A stretch of DNA of 14,970 nucleotides, taken from positions 1-14,970 of the forward strand of contig DASRDE010000318.1 in NCBI GenBank assembly GCA_035652755.1, given 5' to 3'. The notes beneath the pieces are model-generated. The model searched no databases. It was not told the origin of the DNA and saw only the letters and a program-made list of their open reading frames with translations. Positions 7,251-14,910 of this stretch are shown piece by piece. The number at the start of each line of letters is the position of its first letter. Position 1 is the stretch's first letter. The position numbers were made by a program, and so were the translations under genes. Source of the DNA: DASRDE01 sp035652755. Lineage in GTDB: Bacteria; Vulcanimicrobiota; Vulcanimicrobiia; Vulcanimicrobiales; Vulcanimicrobiaceae.

Positions 7251-9352
7251 TCGGGCTGATGCTCGCGGCGTCGCTGGTGCACGTACGCATCGACACCGCC
7301 GCGGCGCATCGCATCAGCTCGTTCCGTACGATGCAAGCAATAGGATCGACCGTCGACAAAGAGCCGGCCGGTTCGATCCCCGCACTGTATAGCCGCCAAA
7401 ACGTTCGGCGAATGCTGGATGCCGGCTTGGGATGGCTGAGCTACCGTCTCTTCACCGAACTTTCGGTGCAAGACTGGCACTGGAACCCGGCCGGCGCCTT
7501 CAGCGAGGGCAACCGCGGCTATTGGACGAGCAGCGAAGATCCGCGCGCGCCGATTGCCGATTCGTTCGGGTATCGGCTGGTCCATCGCGGGTCGACGACC
7601 GACCAAGGAAACAACGCCGACTACTCCCGGCTCGACGACGGCGATGCAAACACGTATTGGAAGAGCAACCCGTACCTGACGCCTGCATACACCGGCGACG
7701 CGCAGGCCGCGCACCCGCAGTGGGCGGCGATCGATCTAGAGCGGATCCTTCCGGTGGACGCCGTGCGAATTGCATGGAGCAACCCGTTTGCACGCGACTA
7801 CCTCGTGCAGTACTGGACCGGTGCGGACGCGATCGGCGATCCGGCGCACGGAACCTGGCGCACGTTTACCGGCGGTACGATCGTGAACGCGCGCGGCGGA
7901 ATTATCACCCACCGATTGTCGGCCGCACCGGTGCGCGCGCGGTTCCTTCGCATCCTCATGACGCGCTCGTCGAATACGTGCGACTCGCACGGCAACGGTG
8001 ACCCGCGCAACTGCGCCGGCTTTGCGATCGGCGAAATATACGCCGGAGCATTTCAAGACGGGCGATTCGTCGACTTCATGCGGCACGGAGCATGCGGCGG
8101 ACTCAAACCGGGCCGGGGGCCGTGCGGGCTGCGGCAGACGCCGACCTACGTCTCCTCGGTCGATCCCTGGCATACCGCTGCGACGCGCGTGCGCGATCAA
8201 GAACAGCCCGGTCTTGACATGATCGCACGCAGCGGCCTGGTTCGCGGCGACGGCGGAACGTATCCGGTAGCGATGCTCTACAGCTCGCCGGAAAATGCGG
8301 TCGCAGAAATCGCCTACCTGCGGGCGCGCGGATATCCGATCGCGCGCGTCGAGCTTGGCGAAGAGCCCGACGGACAGTACGTCGAGCCCGAGGACGACGC
8401 CGCGCTCTACGTGCAGTGGGCGCGAGCCATCCACCGGCGTTTCCCCAGTCTGGCGCTCGGGGGCCCAGTCTTTTCGGGCGTGAACTCGGACCTTCAGTGG
8501 TGGCCCAACGCGCGCGGCGACGTGTCCTGGCTCCATCGCTTCCTGCAGTATCTTCGCGCGCACGGTGCTCTGCGCGAGCTGGCCTTTATGTCCTTCGAGC
8601 ACTATCCGTTCGACGGATGCGAGCACGGGGCCGCGCTGCTGCACGATCTCCAGAGCGAACCCGCGATCGTTCGCACGGTAACGAACGCTTGGCGCAGCGA
8701 CGGCCTCCCGGCCTCGATTCCTATGTATGTAACCGAAGCGAATTTTTCCGCGGTCAACTTTACGCAGACGCCGATGACGATCGAAGGCGCGCTGTGGCTG
8801 GCCGACTACATGGCCGGGTTCCTGGAAAACGGCGTGCGCGGAGTCGTCTATTATCAGTACGAACCCGTCCCGCTCTCACAGAACAGCCAATGTCCGCGAG
8901 ACTGGGGAAACTTAACCATGTTCGTCGCAGGCCGCGACGCGCGCATACGCGCAAACGGCGCGCAATTCTACGGCAGCCGCATGATCGCGCGCGAATGGCT
9001 GGATCCGAACAACGGCACGCAAGACCTTTTTCCGTCACGCAGCGACAGCCCGCTCGTAACGGCATATGCAGTTCGGCGTGCAGAGAATCAGTGGTCGGTG
9101 ATGCTCGTCAATAAGTGCAAATGCTCCGTACCCGTCGAGATCGGCTTTGGGCGCGACGGTCCGCACGATTCCCGCTTTACGGGCGCAATCGCGCAAGTGC
9201 AGTACGGCAGCGCGCAGTACGCGTGGCGCGCTCGCGGCGCCGCGTCGGCAGCATCGCCGAACGATCCGCCGCTCCATACGTCTCTGCAGGCGCAACGGTC
9301 CGTCATTCTGCCGTCGGAATCGATCGTCGTGCTTCGCGGGGAGATCCGATGA
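7247..9352 (+). CDS. Putative secreted glycoside hydrolase (clan GH-A-like TIM barrel) with discoidin-like insert
   Basis: 701 residues from GTG 7247, inside the lipoprotein stop (GTGA). The N-terminus is a weak signal peptide: GLMLAASLV then TAAA at 17-20, but with no basic residue before it. An opening barrel segment lies at about 22-82 (RRMLDAGLGWLSYRLFTEL). About 120-268 looks like an F5/8 type C (discoidin) module: a LDDGDANTYWKS patch at 129-140, PQWAAIDLERILPVDAVRI at 157-175, and IGEIYAG at 261-267. The barrel resumes: VELGEEPDG at 368-376 resembles the acid/base site (E373), and MYVTEANFS at 493-501 resembles the strand-7 nucleophile (E497). SFEHYPFDGC lies at 449-458. A C-terminal beta-sandwich (about 600-701) resembles that of GH39/GH51-type enzymes. 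The likely role is cutting a glycan for the neighbouring receptor. Catalytic residues are assigned by motif only, and the exact GH family and substrate are unknown. Confidence 0.72.
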   Translation: MIGLMLAASLVHVRIDTAAAHRISSFRTMQAIGSTVDKEPAGSIPALYSRQNVRRMLDAGLGWLSYRLFTELSVQDWHWNPAGAFSEGNRGYWTSSEDPRAPIADSFGYRLVHRGSTTDQGNNADYSRLDDGDANTYWKSNPYLTPAYTGDAQAAHPQWAAIDLERILPVDAVRIAWSNPFARDYLVQYWTGADAIGDPAHGTWRTFTGGTIVNARGGIITHRLSAAPVRARFLRILMTRSSNTCDSHGNGDPRNCAGFAIGEIYAGAFQDGRFVDFMRHGACGGLKPGRGPCGLRQTPTYVSSVDPWHTAATRVRDQEQPGLDMIARSGLVRGDGGTYPVAMLYSSPENAVAEIAYLRARGYPIARVELGEEPDGQYVEPEDDAALYVQWARAIHRRFPSLALGGPVFSGVNSDLQWWPNARGDVSWLHRFLQYLRAHGALRELAFMSFEHYPFDGCEHGAALLHDLQSEPAIVRTVTNAWRSDGLPASIPMYVTEANFSAVNFTQTPMTIEGALWLADYMAGFLENGVRGVVYYQYEPVPLSQNSQCPRDWGNLTMFVAGRDARIRANGAQFYGSRMIAREWLDPNNGTQDLFPSRSDSPLVTAYAVRRAENQWSVMLVNKCKCSVPVEIGFGRDGPHDSRFTGAIAQVQYGSAQYAWRARGAASAASPNDPPLHTSLQAQRSVILPSESIVVLRGEIR

Positions 9353-10377
9353 GCGCCGCGGCCGGCGGAATGCAGCAGCCGGTCCTCGGCGAGCATTTTG
9401 AGGCGGAGATCCGCGAGCAGCCCGCCCTCTGGCAAGCCTTGGCCGCAACCGGCAAAGCGCGCGCCGTCGCGGACGCGGTTGCCGGCAACGAGGTCATCCT
9501 CATCGGCAGCGGGAGTTCGCTGTTCGTCGCCCATCTGGGTGCAATCGCGTTTCGATGCCGCGGGATCAAAGCGCATGCGATCGCAGCAACCGAAGCGGCG
9601 ATCGATCACGTCGTCTACACGCACACGACGGCCATCGTCTGCTCGCAAAGCGGACGCTCGACGGACGTTTTGGACGCGCTCGACGCGCTCCAGCCGCGAT
9701 GCCTGGTCGCGATCACGAATACGCCCGATTCACCGCTCGGACGGCGCGCGGACGTCTGCATCGACGCCGAGTGCGGGCCCGAACGCGCGGTGCCCGCCAG
9801 CAAAACGGTAACGACCATGGCCGCCATTCTCTTATGGGCTGCAGCGCTGCTCGACGGCGACGGCGGAGACAGCGCGGGCGCATTGCTCGCGACCGCGCAT
9901 GCCGTACAATCCTGGCTGAGCGGTCCCGATATCGCATCCGTGCGCGATGCGGCTGCGCGCATCTCCGGGCGTTCGAGCATCGTCATCGTGGGGAGCGGAT
10001 ACGGCTTACCGATCGCTTTGGAGTTTGCCCTTAAGATGAAAGAGGCGAGCTACATGCACGCCGAGGGTTTCCCCGCGGGCGAGTTCCGGCACGGCAGCGC
10101 CGCTATGATCGATTCATCCTGCGCAATCGTCGGCATCGTCGACGAGCGCTCCGATCGTTTGGTGCGGCGCGCGCTTCACGAGGCAACGCAGGCCGGCGCC
10201 GCGGGCTATGTCGTCGGTCAGTCCAGCGAAGACTTGCCGCTGCTCGGGCCGCAATTCACGGGCCCGTTCGATCCGCTTGCATGGCTGGTCACCGGACAGA
10301 TGCTCGCACTGGCGCTCGGCCGCGCCCGCGGAGTGCAGAGCGACGCACCGCGCGGCTTGGTCAAAGCGCTCCTTTAG
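9349..10377 (+). CDS. Double-SIS sugar-phosphate isomerase/deaminase (AgaS / GlmS-isomerase-like)
   Basis: 342 residues from ATG 9349, overlapping the hydrolase stop (ATGA) with GGGGAG upstream. The frame stays open further upstream, but only inside the hydrolase gene. Two SIS domains lie at about 40-170 (IGSGSS 52-57, SQSGRSTDV 99-107, KTVTT 152-156) and about 200-335. The second carries the strongest motif: FALKMKEASYMHAEGFPAGE (226-245) then FRHG, matching the isomerase half of GlmS and relatives such as NagB-II, AgaS and FrlB. The C-terminal DAPRGLVKALL matches the GlmS tail lysine region (K339 here). The glutamine amidotransferase domain of GlmS is absent, so the enzyme more likely deaminates or isomerises an amino-sugar or glycated sugar phosphate than makes glucosamine-6-phosphate. 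It is cytoplasmic and closes the operon. Its stop overlaps the convergent SDR stop by 4 nt. Confidence 0.87.
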   Translation: MSAAAGGMQQPVLGEHFEAEIREQPALWQALAATGKARAVADAVAGNEVILIGSGSSLFVAHLGAIAFRCRGIKAHAIAATEAAIDHVVYTHTTAIVCSQSGRSTDVLDALDALQPRCLVAITNTPDSPLGRRADVCIDAECGPERAVPASKTVTTMAAILLWAAALLDGDGGDSAGALLATAHAVQSWLSGPDIASVRDAAARISGRSSIVIVGSGYGLPIALEFALKMKEASYMHAEGFPAGEFRHGSAAMIDSSCAIVGIVDERSDRLVRRALHEATQAGAAGYVVGQSSEDLPLLGPQFTGPFDPLAWLVTGQMLALALGRARGVQSDAPRGLVKALL

Positions 10378-11093
10378 AGCACGACTTCGCGCCCGGTTTC
10401 GTCATAGGTACAAAGGCCTACGACGGCCTGCGCGACTTCTTCTGCGGCGATGATCCGGCCCGAAGGATTCGTTTTCGCCAACTCCTCGCGCGCTTGGTCG
10501 GGCGAAACGCCGGTGCGGCGGACGATGTTGTCGATAGCTTTGGTCATCATATCGGTTTGAGTGTAGCCCGGGCATACGGCATTAACCGTGACGCCGGTCC
10601 CGTGAAGTTCCGCCGCCGCCGAACGCGTAAAACCGATCACGCCGTGTTTGCTGGCGGCGTACGCGCTGATGTATGGTGCTCCGTGAAGGCCCGCTATGCT
10701 CGCTACGTTCACGATCCGCCCCCACGCGGCGGCAAGCATCTCGTCGATCACCTCATGCGTGCATACATACGTTCCGGTCAAATTGGTGCCGATGATCCTG
10801 TCCCACATCGCCTTATCGGTGCGCTTGAGCGGCGCCGACTCCGCGATACCCGAGTTGTTCACGAGAATCTCGATCGGACCGTTGCGTTCCCTGCAGAGTG
10901 CGAACGCGAGCGCAACCTGAGCCGCGTCGGAAACGTCCGCGGAAACGCCGAACGCTCCATCGTCGCCGGTCTGCGCGCTGCGGCTCACTACGCTGATCCG
11001 CGCTCCTTGTGCGGCCAGTGCCTTCACGATCGCAAGGCCGATTCCACGCCGTCCGCCCGTCACGAGCGCGTGCCTTCCGGCGAGCGAGCTCAT
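10374..11093 (-). CDS. Short-chain dehydrogenase/reductase, probable 3-hydroxyacyl-type
   Basis: 239 residues from ATG 11093, inside the stop of the upstream monooxygenase gene (ATGA overlap). Classical SDR features are complete: TGGRRGIG (12-19) for the dinucleotide, NNSG (79-82, usually NNAG), N104, catalytic S132, and Y145 with K149 in YAASK. PGYTQTDM follows the active site. S37-R38 after the second strand and R15-R16 in the glycine loop hint at NADP(H), which is tentative. The C-terminus stops at ETGREVVL, short of the usual VDGG tail. Coupling to a CoA-thioester monooxygenase suggests it oxidises or reduces a cyclic hydroxy/oxo-acyl-CoA intermediate after ring dearomatisation. That substrate is inferred from context only; SDRs cannot be assigned by sequence alone. 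Confidence 0.87.
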   Translation of the reverse strand: MSSLAGRHALVTGGRRGIGLAIVKALAAQGARISVVSRSAQTGDDGAFGVSADVSDAAQVALAFALCRERNGPIEILVNNSGIAESAPLKRTDKAMWDRIIGTNLTGTYVCTHEVIDEMLAAAWGRIVNVASIAGLHGAPYISAYAASKHGVIGFTRSAAAELHGTGVTVNAVCPGYTQTDMMTKAIDNIVRRTGVSPDQAREELAKTNPSGRIIAAEEVAQAVVGLCTYDETGREVVL

Positions 11094-13357
11094 ATATGCG
11101 CCGCGATTTCGGCAGCCCGCGCGAGATTGCGTTCGAGCTGCGATTTCCCGGGCAGATACTGCAGAGGCCACTCCATTCCGCCGTATCCGAGCTGCGCTGC
11201 GGCGTGCAGGGTCCAGTACGGATCCGCCAGGTGCGGTCGTCCAATGGCACAGAGATCCGCCCGGCCCGCTGCGATGATGCTGTTCACGTGGTCGGCTTCG
11301 AAGATATTGCCGACGGCCATCGTCTTAATGCCCGCCTCGTTGCGAATGCGGTCGGCGTACGGCGTTTGAAACATGCGGCCGTACACGGGTTTGGCTTCCC
11401 GCGACGTTTGGCCCGTGGAGACGTCGATGAGATCGGCGCCCGCGTCTTTAAAGGCCCGCGCGATCTGCACGCTGTCGTCCGCGGTAATTCCGCCCTCGAT
11501 CCAATCGGTCGCGGAGATGCGTACCGACATCGGCAGCGATTGCGGCCAAATCGCCCGCATCGCCGAAAAGACTTCAACCGGGTACCGCAAGCGGTTGGCC
11601 AACGCCCCTCCGTACTCGTCGGTGCGCTGATTTTGCAGCGGGGTTATGAAGCTCGAGAGCAAGTATCCGTGGGCGCAATGCAGCTCCAGCATATCGAATC
11701 CGCACTTGACGGCCATTCGCGTAGCGCGCTCGAACTCGGCCAGGATGTGACGCATTTCCTCGCGGCTCAGCTCGCGCGGCAGTTGATTCTGCGGTCCGTA
11801 ACGCGTGGGCGAGGGACCGACCACGGGCCAGTTGCCGGTTTCGAGCGGTTCGTCCATGCCCTCCCACATCAGCTTGGTCGAGCCTTTGGGCCCGCTGTGG
11901 CCCAATTGCAGACAGATCTTGGCGCGCGTCCATTCGTGCACGTAGTCGACGATGCGATTCCATGCGGCTACGTGCTCGGGCTTGTACATTCCGGTGCACC
12001 CGGGCGTAATGCGGCCCTCCGGCGAGACGCAGGTCATTTCCGTATACACCAGACCGGCGCCGCCGATTGCGCGGCTCCCCAAATGCACCAAGTGAAAGTC
12101 GTTCGGCGTTCCGTCCACCGCGCTGTACATGTCCATCGGTGAGACCACGACGCGGTTGGCGAGCTCCACTTCCCTTAGCCGAAGCGGCGTGAACATCGGC
12201 GGTACCGGCTGACCGTTTCCCGAAAGCCAGCTTTCGACGTTTTCAACGTAGGTGCGATCGCGAAGCCTCAGGTTCTCGTGACTGATGCGCTGGCTGCGGG
12301 TGAGCAAACTATAGGCGAATTGCTCGGGGGGGAGCTGCGCGTAGCGGGCGACGTTTTCGAACCATTCGGTGCTGTTGCGCGCGGCATTCTGAAGACGGAG
12401 CACTTCGATGCGCCGCTCGGCTTCGTACCGGCGCAGTGCACTCTGCAAACTCGCTTCTTCCGAGAGGGCACGAGCCAGCGCGATCGCGTCCTCCATGGCG
12501 AGCTTCGTTCCCGAACCGACCGAAAAGTGAGCCGAATGCGCCGCGTCGCCGAGCAGGACGAGATTGCCGCGCGTCCAGTTCGCGTTGCTCACGCGCGTGA
12601 AGTTGATCCAATCCCGTCCGCGCAGGTGCGGCGAGTTCGACAGCAGGCGGTGACCGTGCAGGTACGGTGCGAACATCTGCTCGCAGAAGCGCAAGGTTGC
12701 AGCCGTGTCGGCTTGGTCCAGGCCGTGCGCGAGCCACGTCTCTTCGCGGCACTCGACGATCCACGTGCTGGTGTGCTCGTCGAAGCGGTACGCATGTACC
12801 GTGAACCACCCGTGCTCGGTCTGTTCGAAGACGAACGTAAAAGCGTCGAGCGGCAGCGTGGTTCCCAACCAGACGAAACGGCATTTGCGCGTGTCCAGGC
12901 CCGGCTGGAAATCGCTGGCGTACGCGCTCCGGATGCGGCTGTTGATTCCGTCGCAGGCGACGATCAGATCGGCGTCTCCAAACTCGGAGAGGCCGGCGAT
13001 CTCGCGTTCGAAGATCAGCTCGACGCCCACTTCTTCCGCACGGCGCTGAAGGATGTTCAGCAGATGCTTGCGGCCGATCCCGGAGAACCCGTGACCGCCC
13101 GACCGAAGCGTGTGCCCTTTGAAGTGGATGACGATGTCGTCCCAATGCGCGAAGCTGTTCCGGATCTCGTCGTGGGTAGCGGCGTCGGCGTCGTGTAGGT
13201 TGTCCAGCGTCGCGTCCGAGAACACCACACCCCAGCCGAATGTGTCGTACGGGCGATTCCGCTCGAAGACGCGCACGCGGTGCGCGGGGTCCGCCTTCTT
13301 CATCAGCAGGGCGAAGTACAACCCCGCCGGGCCGCCGCCGACGCAGACGATGTTCAT
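11090..13357 (-). CDS. Bifunctional FAD monooxygenase / Old Yellow Enzyme fusion: 2-aminobenzoyl-CoA monooxygenase/reductase (salicylyl-CoA 5-hydroxylase) family
   Basis: 755 residues, the length expected for this unusual two-domain family. The N-terminal half (1 to about 385) is a class A flavin monooxygenase: GGGPAG (7-12), E32 after the second strand, the DG motif at 136-137, and LLGDAAHSAHF (268-278) for FAD. The C-terminal half (about 389-755) is an Old Yellow Enzyme barrel binding FMN, with HCAHGYLLSSFITPLQNQRT and then DEYGGALANRLRY as the classic signature; the 4Fe-4S extension of 2,4-dienoyl-CoA reductases is absent. In Azoarcus the enzyme hydroxylates and then reduces 2-aminobenzoyl-CoA, removing aromaticity without ring cleavage. 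Close relatives are often named salicylyl-CoA 5-hydroxylase, so the substrate is open. The SDR gene overlaps its end by 4 nt. No CoA ligase is in the window. ATG 13357 has no evident Shine-Dalgarno. Confidence 0.9.
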   Translation of the reverse strand: MNIVCVGGGPAGLYFALLMKKADPAHRVRVFERNRPYDTFGWGVVFSDATLDNLHDADAATHDEIRNSFAHWDDIVIHFKGHTLRSGGHGFSGIGRKHLLNILQRRAEEVGVELIFEREIAGLSEFGDADLIVACDGINSRIRSAYASDFQPGLDTRKCRFVWLGTTLPLDAFTFVFEQTEHGWFTVHAYRFDEHTSTWIVECREETWLAHGLDQADTAATLRFCEQMFAPYLHGHRLLSNSPHLRGRDWINFTRVSNANWTRGNLVLLGDAAHSAHFSVGSGTKLAMEDAIALARALSEEASLQSALRRYEAERRIEVLRLQNAARNSTEWFENVARYAQLPPEQFAYSLLTRSQRISHENLRLRDRTYVENVESWLSGNGQPVPPMFTPLRLREVELANRVVVSPMDMYSAVDGTPNDFHLVHLGSRAIGGAGLVYTEMTCVSPEGRITPGCTGMYKPEHVAAWNRIVDYVHEWTRAKICLQLGHSGPKGSTKLMWEGMDEPLETGNWPVVGPSPTRYGPQNQLPRELSREEMRHILAEFERATRMAVKCGFDMLELHCAHGYLLSSFITPLQNQRTDEYGGALANRLRYPVEVFSAMRAIWPQSLPMSVRISATDWIEGGITADDSVQIARAFKDAGADLIDVSTGQTSREAKPVYGRMFQTPYADRIRNEAGIKTMAVGNIFEADHVNSIIAAGRADLCAIGRPHLADPYWTLHAAAQLGYGGMEWPLQYLPGKSQLERNLARAAEIAAHI

Positions 13358-13403
13358 TTGGGGACTTTACGCCCATTCACCGACGCGGCCCTCGGCAAGG
13401 CCG

Positions 13404-14186
13404 TCAAATCCCAAGCGCTGCGGAATCGTACTCCATCACGACGGGCGCGTGGTCGGAGAAGCGCTCGTCGCGGTAGATCTCGGCGCTGCGCACGGCCGGC
13501 GCGAGATCGGGCGTCAGCAGCTGATAGTCGATTCGCCATCCGTTGTTCCGTTCGAAGGCGTTCTGGAAGTTCGACCACCAGCTGAACTGTTTGGGTTCGG
13601 TGTTCACCGTACGGAAACCGTCGACCCAGCCCAACTCGTTGACGACCCGGTCCAGCCACGCGCGTTCGTGCGGGAAAAAACCGGAGATCTTGCTGCATCG
13701 CACGGGGTTATATACGTCGATTTCCCGGTGCGCGATGTTGAAGTCGCCGCAAATAATATAAGAACGTCCCGTCTTTCGAAGCCGCGCGAGCTCGGGCAGG
13801 AAGCGTTCCATGAAGGCCTCCTTCACGACTTGCCTGACCGGACCCATTGCGCCCGAGGGCATGTAAAACGAAACGATGCTCAGCGAGCCGTAATCGAACT
13901 GCAGCCACCGAGCCTCCCGATCGTATTCGGGCCAGCCCAAACCGCGCACGACACCATCCGGTTCGCGTTTGGCATAGATGGCGACGCCGCTATAGCCTTT
14001 TCGTTCCGCGTCCAGAAAGACCGCCGTATAATGCGAGACTGCGGCCGCCTCCAGCGGCAACTGATGCTCCTGCGCCTTGGTTTCTTGCAGACACACGAAG
14101 TCCGGATCGACGCGCTCCATCCATGCGTAAAAGCCCTTGCGGGCCGCCGACCGTATCCCGTTGCAGTTGAGCGAGACGATCTTCAA
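13404..14186 (-). CDS. xth: Exodeoxyribonuclease III (Xth-type AP endonuclease)
   Basis: 260 residues, near the usual 250-270. The start is TTG 14186: it begins LKIVSLNCNGIR, the normal N-terminus of the family, no ATG or GTG fits, and the codon overlaps the stop of the upstream methyltransferase gene (TTGA). All catalytic elements are present: N7, E35 in LQETK (metal), Y108 in SFYMPSG, D148 and N150 in CGDFNIAH, D220 in RIDYQ, and D245-H246 in FSDHAP. The enzyme cuts DNA 5' of abasic sites and has 3'-phosphodiesterase and exonuclease activity; it acts on chromosomal DNA in base excision repair. The 46-nt gap to the monooxygenase gene suggests one transcript. Nothing in the sequence looks damaged. 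Confidence 0.95.
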   Translation of the reverse strand: MKIVSLNCNGIRSAARKGFYAWMERVDPDFVCLQETKAQEHQLPLEAAAVSHYTAVFLDAERKGYSGVAIYAKREPDGVVRGLGWPEYDREARWLQFDYGSLSIVSFYMPSGAMGPVRQVVKEAFMERFLPELARLRKTGRSYIICGDFNIAHREIDVYNPVRCSKISGFFPHERAWLDRVVNELGWVDGFRTVNTEPKQFSWWSNFQNAFERNNGWRIDYQLLTPDLAPAVRSAEIYRDERFSDHAPVVMEYDSAALGI

Positions 14187-14848
14187 AGCCGCTTGCGGAC
14201 GATCATCAGGCCGTCGCCGATCGGCAGCAGCGAGCCCTCCACGCGTTCGTCGCGGCCGATCTTCGCGTTCAGTTCCCGCAACGCTGCGGTGTCGGCGTCC
14301 GTAACGCCGGCATCCGCGACGTCTCCGCCCCATAGAACGTTGTCGATGGCGATCAGGCCGTTGCGCCGAATCAACTGCAGCAGTCGCTCGTAGTACGCGT
14401 CGTACCCGCTCTTGTCGGCATCGATGTAGGCAAAATCGAAACGTTCGCTTTCCCCGTTTCGGATGAGCGCGTCGAGCGTCTGCGCGGCAGGGGCGAGGTA
14501 CAGATCGATTTTGCCGCCCACGCCCGCTCGATCCCAATAGCGGCGGGCTACGGCCGTGTACTCCTCGCTGACGTCGCAAGCGACGATTCGGCCGTCCTCC
14601 GGCAGAGCGAGCGCAACGCCCAGCGCGCTGTATCCGGTAAATACGCCGACTTCGATGCAGCGCTTCGCGCCGATAAGACGCACGAGCAACTGCAGAAACT
14701 GCACTTGATCCGCGCCCGTCTGCATGCGCGCCTGCTCCATCCGCGACGTCTCTTCGCGCAACTCGCGCATGATCGCGGGCTCGCGCAAGGTCGTGTCGAG
14801 GATATACTGTTGAATCTCGTCGGGCAGGAATGCTGAGCGTCCGGTCAT
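14183..14848 (-). CDS. SAM-dependent O-methyltransferase (caffeoyl-CoA O-methyltransferase-like, family 3)
   Basis: 221 residues, the usual size for bacterial members. Motif I for S-adenosylmethionine is EVGVFTGYS (66-74). The metal and catechol-binding residues of the family are seen at Y141-I-D-A-D-K146 and D169-N170 in IDNVLWGG. An N-terminal helical region with RMQTGADQVQFLQLL (41-55) matches the family's dimer and substrate region. Members methylate catechol-type hydroxyls, including caffeoyl-CoA in plants; bacterial substrates are mostly unknown. It is the first gene of the minus-strand set and overlaps exonuclease III by 4 nt. Only a weak, too-close AAGG precedes ATG 14848. A link to the aromatic CoA-thioester enzyme downstream is possible but not shown. 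Confidence 0.88.
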   Translation of the reverse strand: MTGRSAFLPDEIQQYILDTTLREPAIMRELREETSRMEQARMQTGADQVQFLQLLVRLIGAKRCIEVGVFTGYSALGVALALPEDGRIVACDVSEEYTAVARRYWDRAGVGGKIDLYLAPAAQTLDALIRNGESERFDFAYIDADKSGYDAYYERLLQLIRRNGLIAIDNVLWGGDVADAGVTDADTAALRELNAKIGRDERVEGSLLPIGDGLMIVRKRL

Positions 14849-14910
14849 GCCTTGGGTCTTCTACGGCGTGGCGCGGACTCTTCGCAGGCCTTAGCGTCTG
14901 TGCCGCGCGC
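14849..14910. other. Upstream region of the minus-strand gene set, no gene seen
   Basis: This stretch between the methyltransferase start and the repeat holds no convincing coding sequence or RNA gene. It should carry the promoter of the minus-strand genes, but I could not identify clear -35/-10 boxes. Confidence 0.4.

Noticed and set aside
9115..9348. N-terminal extension of the SIS gene
   Set aside because: It lies within the hydrolase coding sequence, is Arg-rich without family similarity, and the ATGA overlap at 9349 is a better start.
11094..11171. Earlier start for the SDR (26 more residues)
   Set aside because: The added residues have no family counterpart; the ATG at 11093 overlaps the upstream stop and gives the normal SDR N-terminus.
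10281..11369. Plus-strand open frame opposite the SDR and the end of the monooxygenase gene
   Set aside because: It is a shadow: its composition is Arg-rich and without motifs, while the opposite strand has complete SDR and Old Yellow Enzyme signatures. The same holds for 11009-12142, 12278-13198 and 13110-14393.
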